Source: Pseudomonas alkylphenolica
Lineage (GTDB): Bacteria > Pseudomonadota > Gammaproteobacteria > Pseudomonadales > Pseudomonadaceae
NCBI RefSeq assembly: GCF_000746525.1
Contig: NZ_CP009048.1
Span: 726,001-790,000 of the forward strand
Length of the DNA stretch: 64,000 bases
Direction of reading: 5' to 3'
The notes beneath the pieces are model-generated. The model ran no database searches and was not told the DNA's origin. It saw only the letters and a program-made list of their open reading frames with translations. The position numbers and the translations under genes were made by a program. Within the stretch, counting starts at the first letter, position 1, and the number at the start of each line of letters is the position of its first letter. Shown here in pieces: positions 26,716 through 35,203 of this stretch.

Positions 26716-27726
26716 ATGACCAGCAAGGCTATTTATGTCCAGGCGGGCGGTGGTTACGACAAGGTTCAAGTCGGTATCTGCGAGGCAGCCGCACCCAAGT
26801 CTGGCGAGATTACCGTTCGTCTGCACGCCAACTCGCTCAACTATCACGATTTTGCCGTGGTCAGCGGCATGTGGGGACCGACCGAGTCGCGCATCCCCAT
26901 GGCTGACGGTGCCGGTGTGGTTACTGCTGTGGGTAGCGGCGTGACGGAGTTTGCTGTGGGTGATGCCGTGGTCAGCACCTTCTTCCCCGACTGGCTCGAC
27001 GGCCAGGCGCTGGTGGAAGGCTTTGCCACAGTGCCAGGAGACGGTATCGATGGCTATGCCCGCGAACTGGTCACCGCGCGTGCTACGTCGTTTACCCATG
27101 CCCCCAAAGGCTACAGCCATGCCGAGGCGGCGACCCTCACCACCGCAGGGCTTACCGCCTGGCGCGCGCTGATGGCCGACGACTCACTCAAGCCGGGCGA
27201 TACCGTGCTGGTGCAGGGCACTGGCGGTGTTTCGATCTTCGCCCTGCAATTCGCCAAACTGGCTGGCGCCACGGTGATTGCCACCTCGTCCAGTGACGAG
27301 AAACTTGAACGCCTCAAGGCCATGGGCGCCGATCACCTGATCAACTACCGCAAGACGCCGGCGTGGGGCGAAACGGTGCGCCAGCTCACGGGTAATCGTG
27401 GGGTGGATCACGTTATCGAAGTGGGCGGCCCGGCGACCCTTGAGCAATCGATGATCGCCGCGCGGATTGGCGGGCACATTTCGCTGATCGGAATTCTCAC
27501 CGGGGTCGCCGGCCAGCTGCCGCTGGTGCAGGCACTGGTACGCCAGATCCGCTTGCAAGGGGTACTGGTCGGCAGCCGAGCCCAGCAGCAGGCGATGGTG
27601 CGGGCAATCGATGCCAACGGTTTGCGTCCGGTGATCGACAAAACCTTCGCTCTGGAACAGATCGTCGATGCGTTCCGTTACCAGGAAAGCAACCAGCATT
27701 TCGGCAAGATCTGCCTGGAATTCTGA
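26716..27726 (+). CDS. zinc-type alcohol dehydrogenase-like (MDR) oxidoreductase
   Basis: A 336-aa medium-chain dehydrogenase/reductase. It has an N-terminal GroES-like fold (NSLNYHDFAVVSG, GAGVVTAVGSGV) and a Rossmann NAD(P)-binding domain with VLVQGTGGVSIFALQFAKLAGATVIATSS. The catalytic-zinc Cys of classical ADHs is replaced (NYHDFAVV), which places it nearer the quinone-oxidoreductase-like branch. The substrate is unknown. AGGAGG precedes the ATG at 26716. It is divergent from the fecI-type gene; the Fur box lies in the shared region, but whether iron affects this gene is unknown. Confidence 0.88.
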   Translation: MTSKAIYVQAGGGYDKVQVGICEAAAPKSGEITVRLHANSLNYHDFAVVSGMWGPTESRIPMADGAGVVTAVGSGVTEFAVGDAVVSTFFPDWLDGQALVEGFATVPGDGIDGYARELVTARATSFTHAPKGYSHAEAATLTTAGLTAWRALMADDSLKPGDTVLVQGTGGVSIFALQFAKLAGATVIATSSSDEKLERLKAMGADHLINYRKTPAWGETVRQLTGNRGVDHVIEVGGPATLEQSMIAARIGGHISLIGILTGVAGQLPLVQALVRQIRLQGVLVGSRAQQQAMVRAIDANGLRPVIDKTFALEQIVDAFRYQESNQHFGKICLEF

Positions 27727-27745
27727 TCGTACTCGCTTGCGAGGC

Positions 27746-27765
27746 AGCCCGACCTTGGTCGGGCT
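27746..27765 (+). terminator. possible terminator hairpin
   Basis: A perfect 9-bp stem, AGCCCGACC and GGTCGGGCT with a two-base loop, lies 20 bp after the MDR dehydrogenase stop. The T-tract is poor, so termination may be weak or Rho-assisted. The rest of the gap to 28000 is A/T-rich and holds two TTCGAA palindromes around 27852-27873, possibly the promoter region of the permease. Confidence 0.45.
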
Positions 27766-28000
27766 TGACCTCTGCGTTACAACGTTGAAGATCGCTAACC
27801 ACCTGCTTTTAAACAAATTTCCTGAAATCTCGGTTCACACTCTCACACATTCGAATGAATGTTATTTCGAACATCATGTGTGATATTTTGCCCGCCGCTC
27901 GAAAAATCCATGGCACAGAGCCATCGCCCAGGCGATGGGCCTGTGACGCATCGTTTCAGGTGCTTCCGGTAATAAATATAAATACGCAGTGAGTGTGATC

Positions 28001-29254
28001 ATGAGTGCAAACCCCAACATCGCCGTGGGCGGTGCTGACGCGTCCGTTTCCGAATCATCGGGCCTTGAGGTCAAACGCCTGACCTTCGTCGAGGCCGTAG
28101 CGATGATCGTCGGCACCAACATCGGTGCCGGCGTGTTGTCGATGGCCTATGCCAGCCGTCTGGCCGGTTACATGCCGCTGCTTTTGTGGCTGGCGGTTGC
28201 CGGTGTCTTCACCACCATCTCCATGCTCTATGTCTCGGAAACGACCTTGCGTACCCGCAGCCATCATCAGTTGAGCGGCCTGGCGCAACGCTATGTCGGC
28301 TCCTTCGGTGCCTGGGCGATCTTCCTTTCGGTGGCAGTCAACAGCATCGGCGCCTTGACCGCCTACATGAGCGGCAGCGGCAAGATCCTCAGCGAGTTCT
28401 TCGGTATCAGTCCGGCGTTGGGCAGCCTGCTGTTCTTCCTGCCTGCGGCATTTGTGCTGTACCTGGGACTGAAGGCGATCGGCAAGGGTGAAAAGTTCAT
28501 CAGCATCGGCATGGTCTCGATGACCCTGGTGCTGGTGATTGCGACACTGATCAACGAGCGCACCGACTTTGCCAACCTGTTCGAGGGCAGCTGGATCTAC
28601 ATGATCCCGGTGTTCAACATTGCCGTGTTCTGTTTTTCGGCGCAGTACGTGGTGCCGGAAATGGCTCGTGGTTTCAGCCATGCACCCAAGCGACTGCCCG
28701 TCGCAGTTATCACCGGGATGGTGATTACCTTCATCCTGCTGGCGATCGTGCCGATGTCGGTGATTGCCCTGAACGGCCTGGAAAACCAGACCGAAGTCGC
28801 CACCCTGGCCTGGGGCCAGGCTCTTGGACAGTGGGCGTTCTACACCGCCAACACCTTTGCCTTGTGCGCGATGATGACGTCTTACTGGGGCCTGGGCGGC
28901 AGCTTCCTGACCAATATCTTCGACAAGTTCAAAAGCCTGGGCTCGGAAAGCAACCCCAAGAACCGTCTGTTGGTGCTTGGCATCGTCTGCGTACCGCCGT
29001 TCATCCTGGCTTACAGTGGCATGGTCGGCTTCGTCAACGCCCTGTACTTCGCCGGGGTGTTCAGTGGCGTGATCCTCTCGATCATGCCGATCCTGATGCT
29101 GCGTTCGGCGCGCAAGAACGGTGACATTGTTCCGGCCTGGCAGTGCGGCTGGATCGCCCATCCGCTGATCCAGGTACTGGTGGTGATTCTGTACCTGTGC
29201 AGCATGGCCTATGCGATTGCCAGTGCACTGGGCTGGTTGCCTGGGGGCTGGTAA
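28001..29254 (+). CDS. aromatic/hydroxy amino-acid permease (HAAAP/APC superfamily)
   Basis: A 417-aa inner-membrane permease with about eleven helices. The first helix carries the family signature VGTNIGAGVLSMAYASRLAGY, and the middle has NIAVFCFSAQYVVPEMARGF. This resembles the HAAAP family (TyrP, Mtr, TnaB, SdaC), proton-linked importers of aromatic amino acids or serine. The substrate is not resolved. Start: the ATG at 28001 has only a weak GAGTG upstream; a GTG at 27989 is the alternative. It ends 25 bp before an intrinsic terminator. Confidence 0.87.
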   Translation: MSANPNIAVGGADASVSESSGLEVKRLTFVEAVAMIVGTNIGAGVLSMAYASRLAGYMPLLLWLAVAGVFTTISMLYVSETTLRTRSHHQLSGLAQRYVGSFGAWAIFLSVAVNSIGALTAYMSGSGKILSEFFGISPALGSLLFFLPAAFVLYLGLKAIGKGEKFISIGMVSMTLVLVIATLINERTDFANLFEGSWIYMIPVFNIAVFCFSAQYVVPEMARGFSHAPKRLPVAVITGMVITFILLAIVPMSVIALNGLENQTEVATLAWGQALGQWAFYTANTFALCAMMTSYWGLGGSFLTNIFDKFKSLGSESNPKNRLLVLGIVCVPPFILAYSGMVGFVNALYFAGVFSGVILSIMPILMLRSARKNGDIVPAWQCGWIAHPLIQVLVVILYLCSMAYAIASALGWLPGGW

Positions 29255-29279
29255 GGCTGCGCTTACTCAGCCGTACGAT

Positions 29280-29313
29280 AAAGGCCCGCGCGATTGTCGC
29301 CCGGGCCTTTTTT
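29280..29313 (+). terminator. intrinsic terminator of the permease gene
   Basis: AAAGGCCCG and CGGGCCTTT form a 9-bp stem around a 13-nt loop and run into TTTTTT. Confidence 0.85.
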
Positions 29314-29610
29314 ATGTCGCGTCCTTACGGGCGCAGACCGTGGGCTGCTAGCGCAAAACATTTTGAGATAGAGACAATTCCTACGAACTTCAGGATGCGT
29401 CTGACATCAATTCCCTTGCGACCTTGTTAGCGTGCGCTGAAATTTGAGCTGCCCAGGTTATGGCGTGGGCAACGCGTTTTACTTTCAATTTTCAGCTTAA
29501 GGATAAGCGCATGTTCGCGCCGGCCAAGGCTACGCTCTAGCGGCACAAATCACCTTGCCCGATGCGCTCATGCACGTGCTTAGCTTGCTAGCGAACACGG
29601 AGCACCATTC
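29314..29610 (+). other. gene-free gap with vestigial coding signals before the effector
   Basis: No intact gene is seen here. AAGGATAAG precedes an ATG at 29511 that opens only nine codons (MFAPAKATL then stop); MFAPA resembles the N-terminus of Pseudomonas VgrG spike proteins as I remember them. In another frame, codons run from 29507 to a TGA at 29612-29614 (reading AQITLPDALMHVLSLLANTE near the end). That stop overlaps the effector start as ATGA, the usual mark of coupled genes. Together this suggests a gene lost by internal deletion, perhaps vgrG. This is inference from short stretches. Confidence 0.35.
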
Positions 29611-32304
29611 ATGAGTCAACAGGATCAAGCCCCTTACGGATCGTGCCCGCTGCTTGCTGCGGTATTGCCGTTGCGCTATGCCTTGGGGCCTACGGCGGCT
29701 GTCGATGTCGGCGCCTATGATCTGCCGCCACTGAACTGTCAATTTCCTGAGCTTGGCCCGCGCCATCCTGACGTCAGCGGGCGAGCGCTTAATTACACCT
29801 CGCGCTTGCTGCGTGATGGTTGGCTCTACGTTTGGGAAAGCACGCCAGCCAAACTGGTGGAATATCAGGTCGAATCGGCCCAACTCACGCAAACCTCACG
29901 GGCCGGGCGGGTAATTGATACCCGAACCCAGCCCCACCTGCTGCTCAGGGCAGGCGAGCCTGCCGGTTTGGTGTGGTCGCCGGTGCGCTGGAGTGAGCCG
30001 CAGTATCAGGCTGCCAAACAAGACCCCGCCGTGCGCCAGCGCATCATGCGCACCTTTGTGCCGGGTGTGGCACCGTACAGCGGCCAGATTGACGCGATCA
30101 AAAAGCATATTGGCGAATACCGCGATGCAACGCGCTACGGCTGGAGCAGCGAGCCTGAAACGGAACAGGCAATGAACTGGCTGAACGTGCAAAAGCAGAT
30201 GGCGCGCTGCGACCAACATACTTACGCGGTCATTGATGATGCCTGGGGTGTACTGCTCGATCTTGCCGCACTGATGCGCGCCCGTAAGGCAGGGTTTGAC
30301 AACTATCAGGAACATCACGCTGACGAATGGGCTATTGCGGATGTTTTAAAGTCGTTGATGAATAGCGACGCGCAACTGAAAGCGCAGTTGCGCTTGATCA
30401 CTCGCTATGAGGAGCTGAACCGCGTCTGGGACGATCAGGACACGCAGGCATACAACTATACCGTCGACATGCGCCGACTGGCGCAGCTCTGGGTCGACTG
30501 GTTCAACACCTTGCAGATGAATGGCCCGTCCAGTATGGACACCGCCTGTGGCCACTTCGACATTACGCTGCCTGCCAGTCGCGAGGCACTGGAGGTGCAT
30601 TTCGCTGCCGCCTGCCTGGGCCCGGCGAATACAAGTACCGGTGCCAAGGCTATAACGTTAAGCCTTGAAGGTAACACACAAGGCAAACCCTGGTTGCTCT
30701 GGGCGTTGCTGGGGTTACCCAAAAGGCTGGGCGTTGGCGAAATCAAATACCTCATCGATCTGAGTGATACGGCCCACGACAATGGCGCATCGCTCAAGGA
30801 CGGCGTCACTCAGCTGACTAAAGCCTTTGGTTATGCAGAGGCAATGAACAAGACGGCTGAAAAGCTCAGTCAACGTGCGCCGGCCTCCAGTATTGAAGCC
30901 CTGTTTCTAGCCCTCGCACCGGTTGCCGGGCTGCACTTGCATCAAGCGGAAAATGCCGCCAGCACCGCCGGACGCATTTACATGGCCGCCGCATTGGCCC
31001 GCAGTGGCCAGCGCATTCAGACCTTGGGCATCACGCCGCGGCAACTGGGCGAGTGGTACAGCGACCTGATAGGCACCCGCAACACCCTGCCCGCCAGACT
31101 TAACGTTGCTCCCTTGGCCAGTGCGGTAAGCGAAAGCATCCCGTTTATGCACCTGGTACCGGCGAGTACCAAGCTGCCGCCATTGCCGGTCAACCTCGCA
31201 GCGGGTGCTGATCTGGGTAGTGTGTTTGATTTGAAAGGGGCGTTGAGTAAGGCGCCGATCAAGTCGATTGTGACGTTGGTGGCGGGGGTGAATTTTGCTT
31301 GGGCGGGGAAGACATTCGTTGATGATAAAACGGCCAAAAGTGCCTTTGGGGCATTCGGTGCCCTATTTGGAATAGGGGCAGCAGTGGCAGCGGTAGGTCA
31401 ACGAGTGGCCGAGGTTAATTGGGAATCCGCGGCCCGGCAGAGCGGTAGCACCTCAATTTCATCTCGGCTATTTTTGGCCAAGGCTTTGGAGCGCGCCGCC
31501 AACTCGGCTTTGGCGCAAAGCATCTTTCTGGCGTTCGACGTCGTGCTCTATGGGGTAGACGCCTTTGAGGCCTACAAAGCAGGCGACTTTGACACCATGT
31601 CCGCGAACTTGGTTGTGGCTGGCGCATCGCTGGCCAGCATCAAGATTCAGGTCCACGCATTCCGGGCATTCCGAGCCGCACGGGCTGCAGTGATAGCTGG
31701 GGATGCGGCGGCTATTGCCAGGGGGCTCAACGTGGTGCCACACCTAGGGGCCAAGTTACTTGGGCTCGCGACAGTTATTGTCGGTGGAGTGATTGCTCGG
31801 GTCTACACAACAGATACTCCGCTCGAACAATGGGTCAAGAACAGCTATTTCGGTATTAGAGCGAATAAGGACTGGGCTCATAGCTATGCGCAGTCCATGG
31901 AAAGGTTATATCCCATTCTGTTTCCGGTCAGCATTGATGCCTATCGGCTAGCAGAACTCAACCCTTATCAAGGGCAGGTCTTTTCCACTTACCTACTGCT
32001 GAAACTGCCCGGCGAGAACGTAGAGCTGATGGACGACATGATCCACTTTAAAGGGCAGGAAATTTGGGGCGACACACTCGGGCATTACACCGATCAAATC
32101 ATAAAAGTCGAATGGACAGGTAGAGACTTTGCTCGACATAGCGGCACCCGCATTCCTATACAGGCTGGCATAACGCTTTATCGCCGAGTATACCATGAAG
32201 TTGGTGTTAGAGACTTACGACGTATAGAGGGCGAATTAATTTTCTCCCCACGTGAAGGACTGACGCTGCCTGCGGTTAACATTACGGAACTTGCATGGAT
32301 ATGA
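29611..32304 (+). CDS. VasX-like type VI secretion effector (BTH_I2691-type)
   Basis: An 897-aa protein. The N-terminus (CPLLAAVLPLRYALGP ... LNYTSRLLRDGWLYVWE, residues 12-75) matches the VasX N-terminal region found on type VI effectors. A helical middle follows, then several hydrophobic segments at about residues 551-568, 576-597, 638-655 and 713-735. The last 160 residues are hydrophilic. No catalytic motif is seen. VasX-type toxins act on membranes as pore formers, which the hydrophobic segments support. No PAAR, VgrG or T6SS structural genes are in the window, so delivery would use components encoded elsewhere. The last 10 bp overlap the start of the first downstream gene, implying translational coupling with its presumed immunity gene. 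Confidence 0.75.
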   Translation: MSQQDQAPYGSCPLLAAVLPLRYALGPTAAVDVGAYDLPPLNCQFPELGPRHPDVSGRALNYTSRLLRDGWLYVWESTPAKLVEYQVESAQLTQTSRAGRVIDTRTQPHLLLRAGEPAGLVWSPVRWSEPQYQAAKQDPAVRQRIMRTFVPGVAPYSGQIDAIKKHIGEYRDATRYGWSSEPETEQAMNWLNVQKQMARCDQHTYAVIDDAWGVLLDLAALMRARKAGFDNYQEHHADEWAIADVLKSLMNSDAQLKAQLRLITRYEELNRVWDDQDTQAYNYTVDMRRLAQLWVDWFNTLQMNGPSSMDTACGHFDITLPASREALEVHFAAACLGPANTSTGAKAITLSLEGNTQGKPWLLWALLGLPKRLGVGEIKYLIDLSDTAHDNGASLKDGVTQLTKAFGYAEAMNKTAEKLSQRAPASSIEALFLALAPVAGLHLHQAENAASTAGRIYMAAALARSGQRIQTLGITPRQLGEWYSDLIGTRNTLPARLNVAPLASAVSESIPFMHLVPASTKLPPLPVNLAAGADLGSVFDLKGALSKAPIKSIVTLVAGVNFAWAGKTFVDDKTAKSAFGAFGALFGIGAAVAAVGQRVAEVNWESAARQSGSTSISSRLFLAKALERAANSALAQSIFLAFDVVLYGVDAFEAYKAGDFDTMSANLVVAGASLASIKIQVHAFRAFRAARAAVIAGDAAAIARGLNVVPHLGAKLLGLATVIVGGVIARVYTTDTPLEQWVKNSYFGIRANKDWAHSYAQSMERLYPILFPVSIDAYRLAELNPYQGQVFSTYLLLKLPGENVELMDDMIHFKGQEIWGDTLGHYTDQIIKVEWTGRDFARHSGTRIPIQAGITLYRRVYHEVGVRDLRRIEGELIFSPREGLTLPAVNITELAWI

Positions 32305-33223
32305 ATGCGCCAGAACATCAAACGTACACCGTAATACTTGAGGCGGATAAATCGACGGGGGAACAGCCGATGGAATTGTTTATCGTCGACGAGCACACCG
32401 AGCATTACTTAACTTTACAAGCAGGCGGTGACTTTGACCGAGGACGGTTGACAGGTGTGTTGGCAGGAACAGGAGGGATAGGAGGGATAGGGCTTGGGCT
32501 ATTCAGTTTTTTGCAAAGTGGGGATCTTGAAGGTCTGAATATAATGCTCGCCATAGCTATCCCTTTGTGTGGTATTCCTTTCTATGGGAAACACTACGTC
32601 CACTGCCTCTACCCATTCTGTTCAATCGCCGCACCCGAGAAGTGTACTTCGATCACGACGGCGAATTATTCCATACTCCGTGGGATGGCATTCTCGCCAT
32701 AGCCAATGAGTTTCAGTTGGTCGGAACCCATATCGGAAGCATTCAGAACGCTTCACTGGAAATCAGGGTGTGGAAATTCGAAGAACCGGAGACAGCCCTG
32801 ATGATCAGCTTGGGGGCGCCGTTCGGAAAAACACTGGCGCTGCAAAAGGGCTTTTGGGAATACATCCGTTCCTATATGAACAACGGCCCTTACTTCGACG
32901 AACACGGTAATCACAGTGAGTCGGATGCATTCGTCAAAAGCCAGTTGGCCGTGCGATTCAAAATGAGCGACAGTTTCAAGCACACCCTGGAGCAGATAAA
33001 ACAGGCGAAAAAGGAAGCGGGCGGAAGGAATTACTTAGGCGCCGATGATGTTGCAAAGCTCATAATAGAACCAATGCTCTACCCCCAGGATCGAATCAAG
33101 GAACTCACCTACAGCATTGCAAAACGCCGCTCCCGCAACCGCTGGCCCAGCCTTGTTACCGAACGTCTGAAACCCAATGGCCCCACCAAGCGCCTTGTTG
33201 ATCTTGAGTGTGAGCGGCACTGA
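32295..33223 (+). pseudogene. putative immunity protein, copy 1 (type A), frameshifted
   Basis: First of four tandem paralogues. ATG at 32295 overlaps the effector end. The frame encodes MDMNAPEHQTYTVILEADKS through the first hydrophobic segments, then leaves the family frame at a run of three Ts (32579-32581). Copies 2-4 keep the family frame here, and copy 3 has a matching run of four Ts. One extra T would restore IPFLWETLRPLP and the rest of a roughly 310-aa protein, which continues cleanly to 33223 in the second frame. As it stands, translation ends at 32702 with a 135-aa product. The sequence could be a real pseudogene, a slippage site or a sequencing error. The downstream part has not decayed, which favours a recent event. 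Confidence 0.75.
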
Positions 33224-34271
33224 GTAAAGTGATATGAATACGCCAGAAGAATCCCGATACAACTCCACACCCACGGTAATACTTGCGGCTGACAAATCGA
33301 CGGGGGAACAGCCGATGGAGTTGTTTATCGTCGATGAGCACACTGAAATTTATTTGGCGTTGCAGTCAGGCGGTGATTTTGATCGAGGACGTCTGACTGG
33401 CGTATTAGGTGGGGTAGGTGGCTGCGCATCGGTGGGGCTTACTCTTATGTTGGCGATGCAAGGTATTTTCGACCCCATCATGCTTGCTCTCGGTATTTGT
33501 TTGTTTTTGGTTCCATTCCTATGGGAAACCCTACGTCCATTACCTCTCCCCACTCTGTTTAACCGCCGAACCCGAGAAGTGTACTTCGATCACGATGGTG
33601 AATTATTCCATACTCCATGGGATGGCATTCTCGCCATAGCCAATGAGTTTCAACTGGTTGGGACCCAGATCGGTAGCATTCAGAACGCCTCTCTGGAAAT
33701 CAGGGTGTGGAAATTCGACGAACCGGAGACAGCCCTGATGATCAGCCTAGGGGCGCCGTTCGGAAAATCACTGGCGCTGCAAAAAGGCTTTTGGGAATAC
33801 ATCCGTTCCTACATGAACAACGGCCCTTACTTTGACGAACACGGTAATCACAGTGAGTCGGATGCGTTCGTAAAAAGCCAGTTGGCCGTGCGATTCAAAA
33901 TGAGCGACAGCTTTAAATATACCCTTGCAAAAATAAAACAGGCGAAAAAGGAGGCGGGCGGAAGGAATTACTTAGGTGCCGATGATTTTGCAATGCTGAT
34001 ACTCGAGCCTATGCTTTACCCTTGGGCCAGAATCCAGGAGTTCACCTACAGCATTGCAAAACGCCGCTCCCGCAACCGCTGGCCCAGCCTTGTTACCGAA
34101 CGTCTGAAACCCAATGGCCCCACCAAGCGCCTTGTTGATCTTGAGTGTGAGCGGCACTGAGTAAAGTGATATGAATACGCCAGAAGAATCCCGATACAAC
34201 TCCACACCCACGGTAATACTTGCGGCTGACAAATCGACGGGGGAACAGCCGATGGAGTTGTTTATCGTCGA
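33105..34271 (+). repeat. 230-bp identical direct repeats, 937 bp apart
   Basis: Bases 33105-33334 and 34042-34271 read identically. Each covers the last 40 or so codons of one copy, the 10-bp spacer and the first 34 codons of the next. The spacing equals one gene unit. Such perfect repeats are substrates for unequal crossing-over that adds or removes immunity copies. Confidence 0.85.
33234..34160 (+). CDS. putative immunity protein, copy 2 (type B)
   Basis: A 308-aa paralogue, intact. An N-terminal hydrophilic stretch contains TVILAADKSTGEQPMELFIVDEHTE. Two hydrophobic segments follow (about residues 48-70 and 78-98: GGVGGCASVGLTLMLAMQG, then PIMLALGICLFLVPFLWE). Next is a cytosolic-type domain with FNRRTREVYFDHDGELFHTPWDGI, resembling DUF6708. 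The C-terminus is basic (AKRRSRNRWPSLVTERLK). Two TM segments suit protection against a membrane-active toxin. Immunity function is inferred from position after the effector. The 10-bp spacing on both sides suggests one transcript. Confidence 0.75.
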   Translation: MNTPEESRYNSTPTVILAADKSTGEQPMELFIVDEHTEIYLALQSGGDFDRGRLTGVLGGVGGCASVGLTLMLAMQGIFDPIMLALGICLFLVPFLWETLRPLPLPTLFNRRTREVYFDHDGELFHTPWDGILAIANEFQLVGTQIGSIQNASLEIRVWKFDEPETALMISLGAPFGKSLALQKGFWEYIRSYMNNGPYFDEHGNHSESDAFVKSQLAVRFKMSDSFKYTLAKIKQAKKEAGGRNYLGADDFAMLILEPMLYPWARIQEFTYSIAKRRSRNRWPSLVTERLKPNGPTKRLVDLECERH

Positions 34272-35118
34272 CGAGCACACCGAAAACTACTTGACTTTGC
34301 AATCAGGTGGTGACTTTGAACGAGGGCTGTTGACCGGCATATTGGCAGGAACAGGGGGAATAGGAGGAATAGGGTTGGGGTTGTTCAGTTTTTTTCAAAG
34401 TGGGAGTCTTGAAGGGCTTTATATAATGCTCGCCCTATGTATCCCTTTGTGCGTAGCTCCTTTTCTATGGGAGTCCCTACGCCCCCTACCTCTCCCCATC
34501 CTGTTCAATCGCCGAACCCGCGAAGTCTACTTCGACCACGATGGCGAATTATTCCACGCCCCGTGGGATGGCATTTCCGCCATAGCCAATGAGTTTCAAA
34601 TCGTTGGCACCCAAATCGGTAGCATTCAAAACGCGTCACTGGAAATCAGGGTGTGGAAATTTGAAGAACCGGAGACAGCGCTGATGATCAGCCTTGGGGC
34701 ACCCTTCGGAAAGTCACTGACGCTGCAAAAAGGGTTTTGGGAATACATCCGCTCCTATATGAACAACGGCCCTTACTTTGACGAACACGGTAATCACAGT
34801 GAGTCCGATACCTTTGTAAAAAGCCAACTGGCCGTACGCCCAAAAATGAGCGACAGCTTTAAAAGAACCCTGGATGAAATAAAGCAGGCGAAGCGAGAGG
34901 CAGGTGGCAAAAATTACTTGAGCAGCAATCATGTTATTAAACTAATATTTTTGCCTATTTTGTACCCCCAGGATCGAATCCAGGAGTTCACCTACAACAT
35001 TGCAAAACGCCGATCCCGCAACCGCTGGCCCAGCCTTGTTATCGAACGCTTGAAACCCAATGGCCCCACCACGCGCCTTGTTGATCTGGAGAGTGAGCGC
35101 AACTTAGGACAGTGCTAG
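34171..35118 (+). CDS. putative immunity protein, copy 3 (type A)
   Basis: A 315-aa paralogue, intact, and the only complete type-A copy. Its first TM region reads AGTGGIGGIGLGLFSFFQSG, like copy 1 and unlike copies 2 and 4. The C-terminal helix region (VIKLIFLPILYPQDRIQEF) also follows copy 1. The central DUF6708-like domain (FNRRTREVYFDHDGELFHAP) is shared by all. Its last codons run into the start of the effector fossil (35114-35203): the final SerValLeu-like tail of the family is replaced by NLGQC before TAG. This suggests the gene's end lies at a recombination junction. Confidence 0.75.
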   Translation: MNTPEESRYNSTPTVILAADKSTGEQPMELFIVDEHTENYLTLQSGGDFERGLLTGILAGTGGIGGIGLGLFSFFQSGSLEGLYIMLALCIPLCVAPFLWESLRPLPLPILFNRRTREVYFDHDGELFHAPWDGISAIANEFQIVGTQIGSIQNASLEIRVWKFEEPETALMISLGAPFGKSLTLQKGFWEYIRSYMNNGPYFDEHGNHSESDTFVKSQLAVRPKMSDSFKRTLDEIKQAKREAGGKNYLSSNHVIKLIFLPILYPQDRIQEFTYNIAKRRSRNRWPSLVIERLKPNGPTTRLVDLESERNLGQC

Positions 35119-35203
35119 AAAATTGCGGTGCATCGAAGAGGAGTTCCTCTGTTACCCACATAATCTACCTGCCGCGAATATCACAGAACGAGCATGGATA
35201 TGA
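35114..35203 (+). pseudogene. fossil 3' end of a second VasX-like effector gene
   Basis: In the frame ending at TGA 35201-35203 the sequence encodes ARKLRCIEEEFLCYPHN followed by LPAANITERAWI. The effector at 29611-32304 ends VRDLRRIEGELIFSPREGLT then LPAVNITELAWI. By my alignment 17 of the 29 residues are identical, with one three-residue gap. The fossil stands in the same place relative to copy 4 as the full effector does to copy 1, including the overlap GCATGGATATGA that holds the next start. It has no start codon or ribosome site of its own, so it is a remnant, not a gene. Confidence 0.8.

Noticed and set aside
29455..29480. Possible sigma-54 -24/-12 promoter (TGGCGTG...) before the effector
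   Set aside because: The -12 element lacks the TTGC core, so the match is too weak to list.
29314..29610. att site or second copy of the ssrA 3' end at the left border of the accessory module
   Set aside because: I compared the last 20 nt of ssrA with this gap by eye and saw no match.
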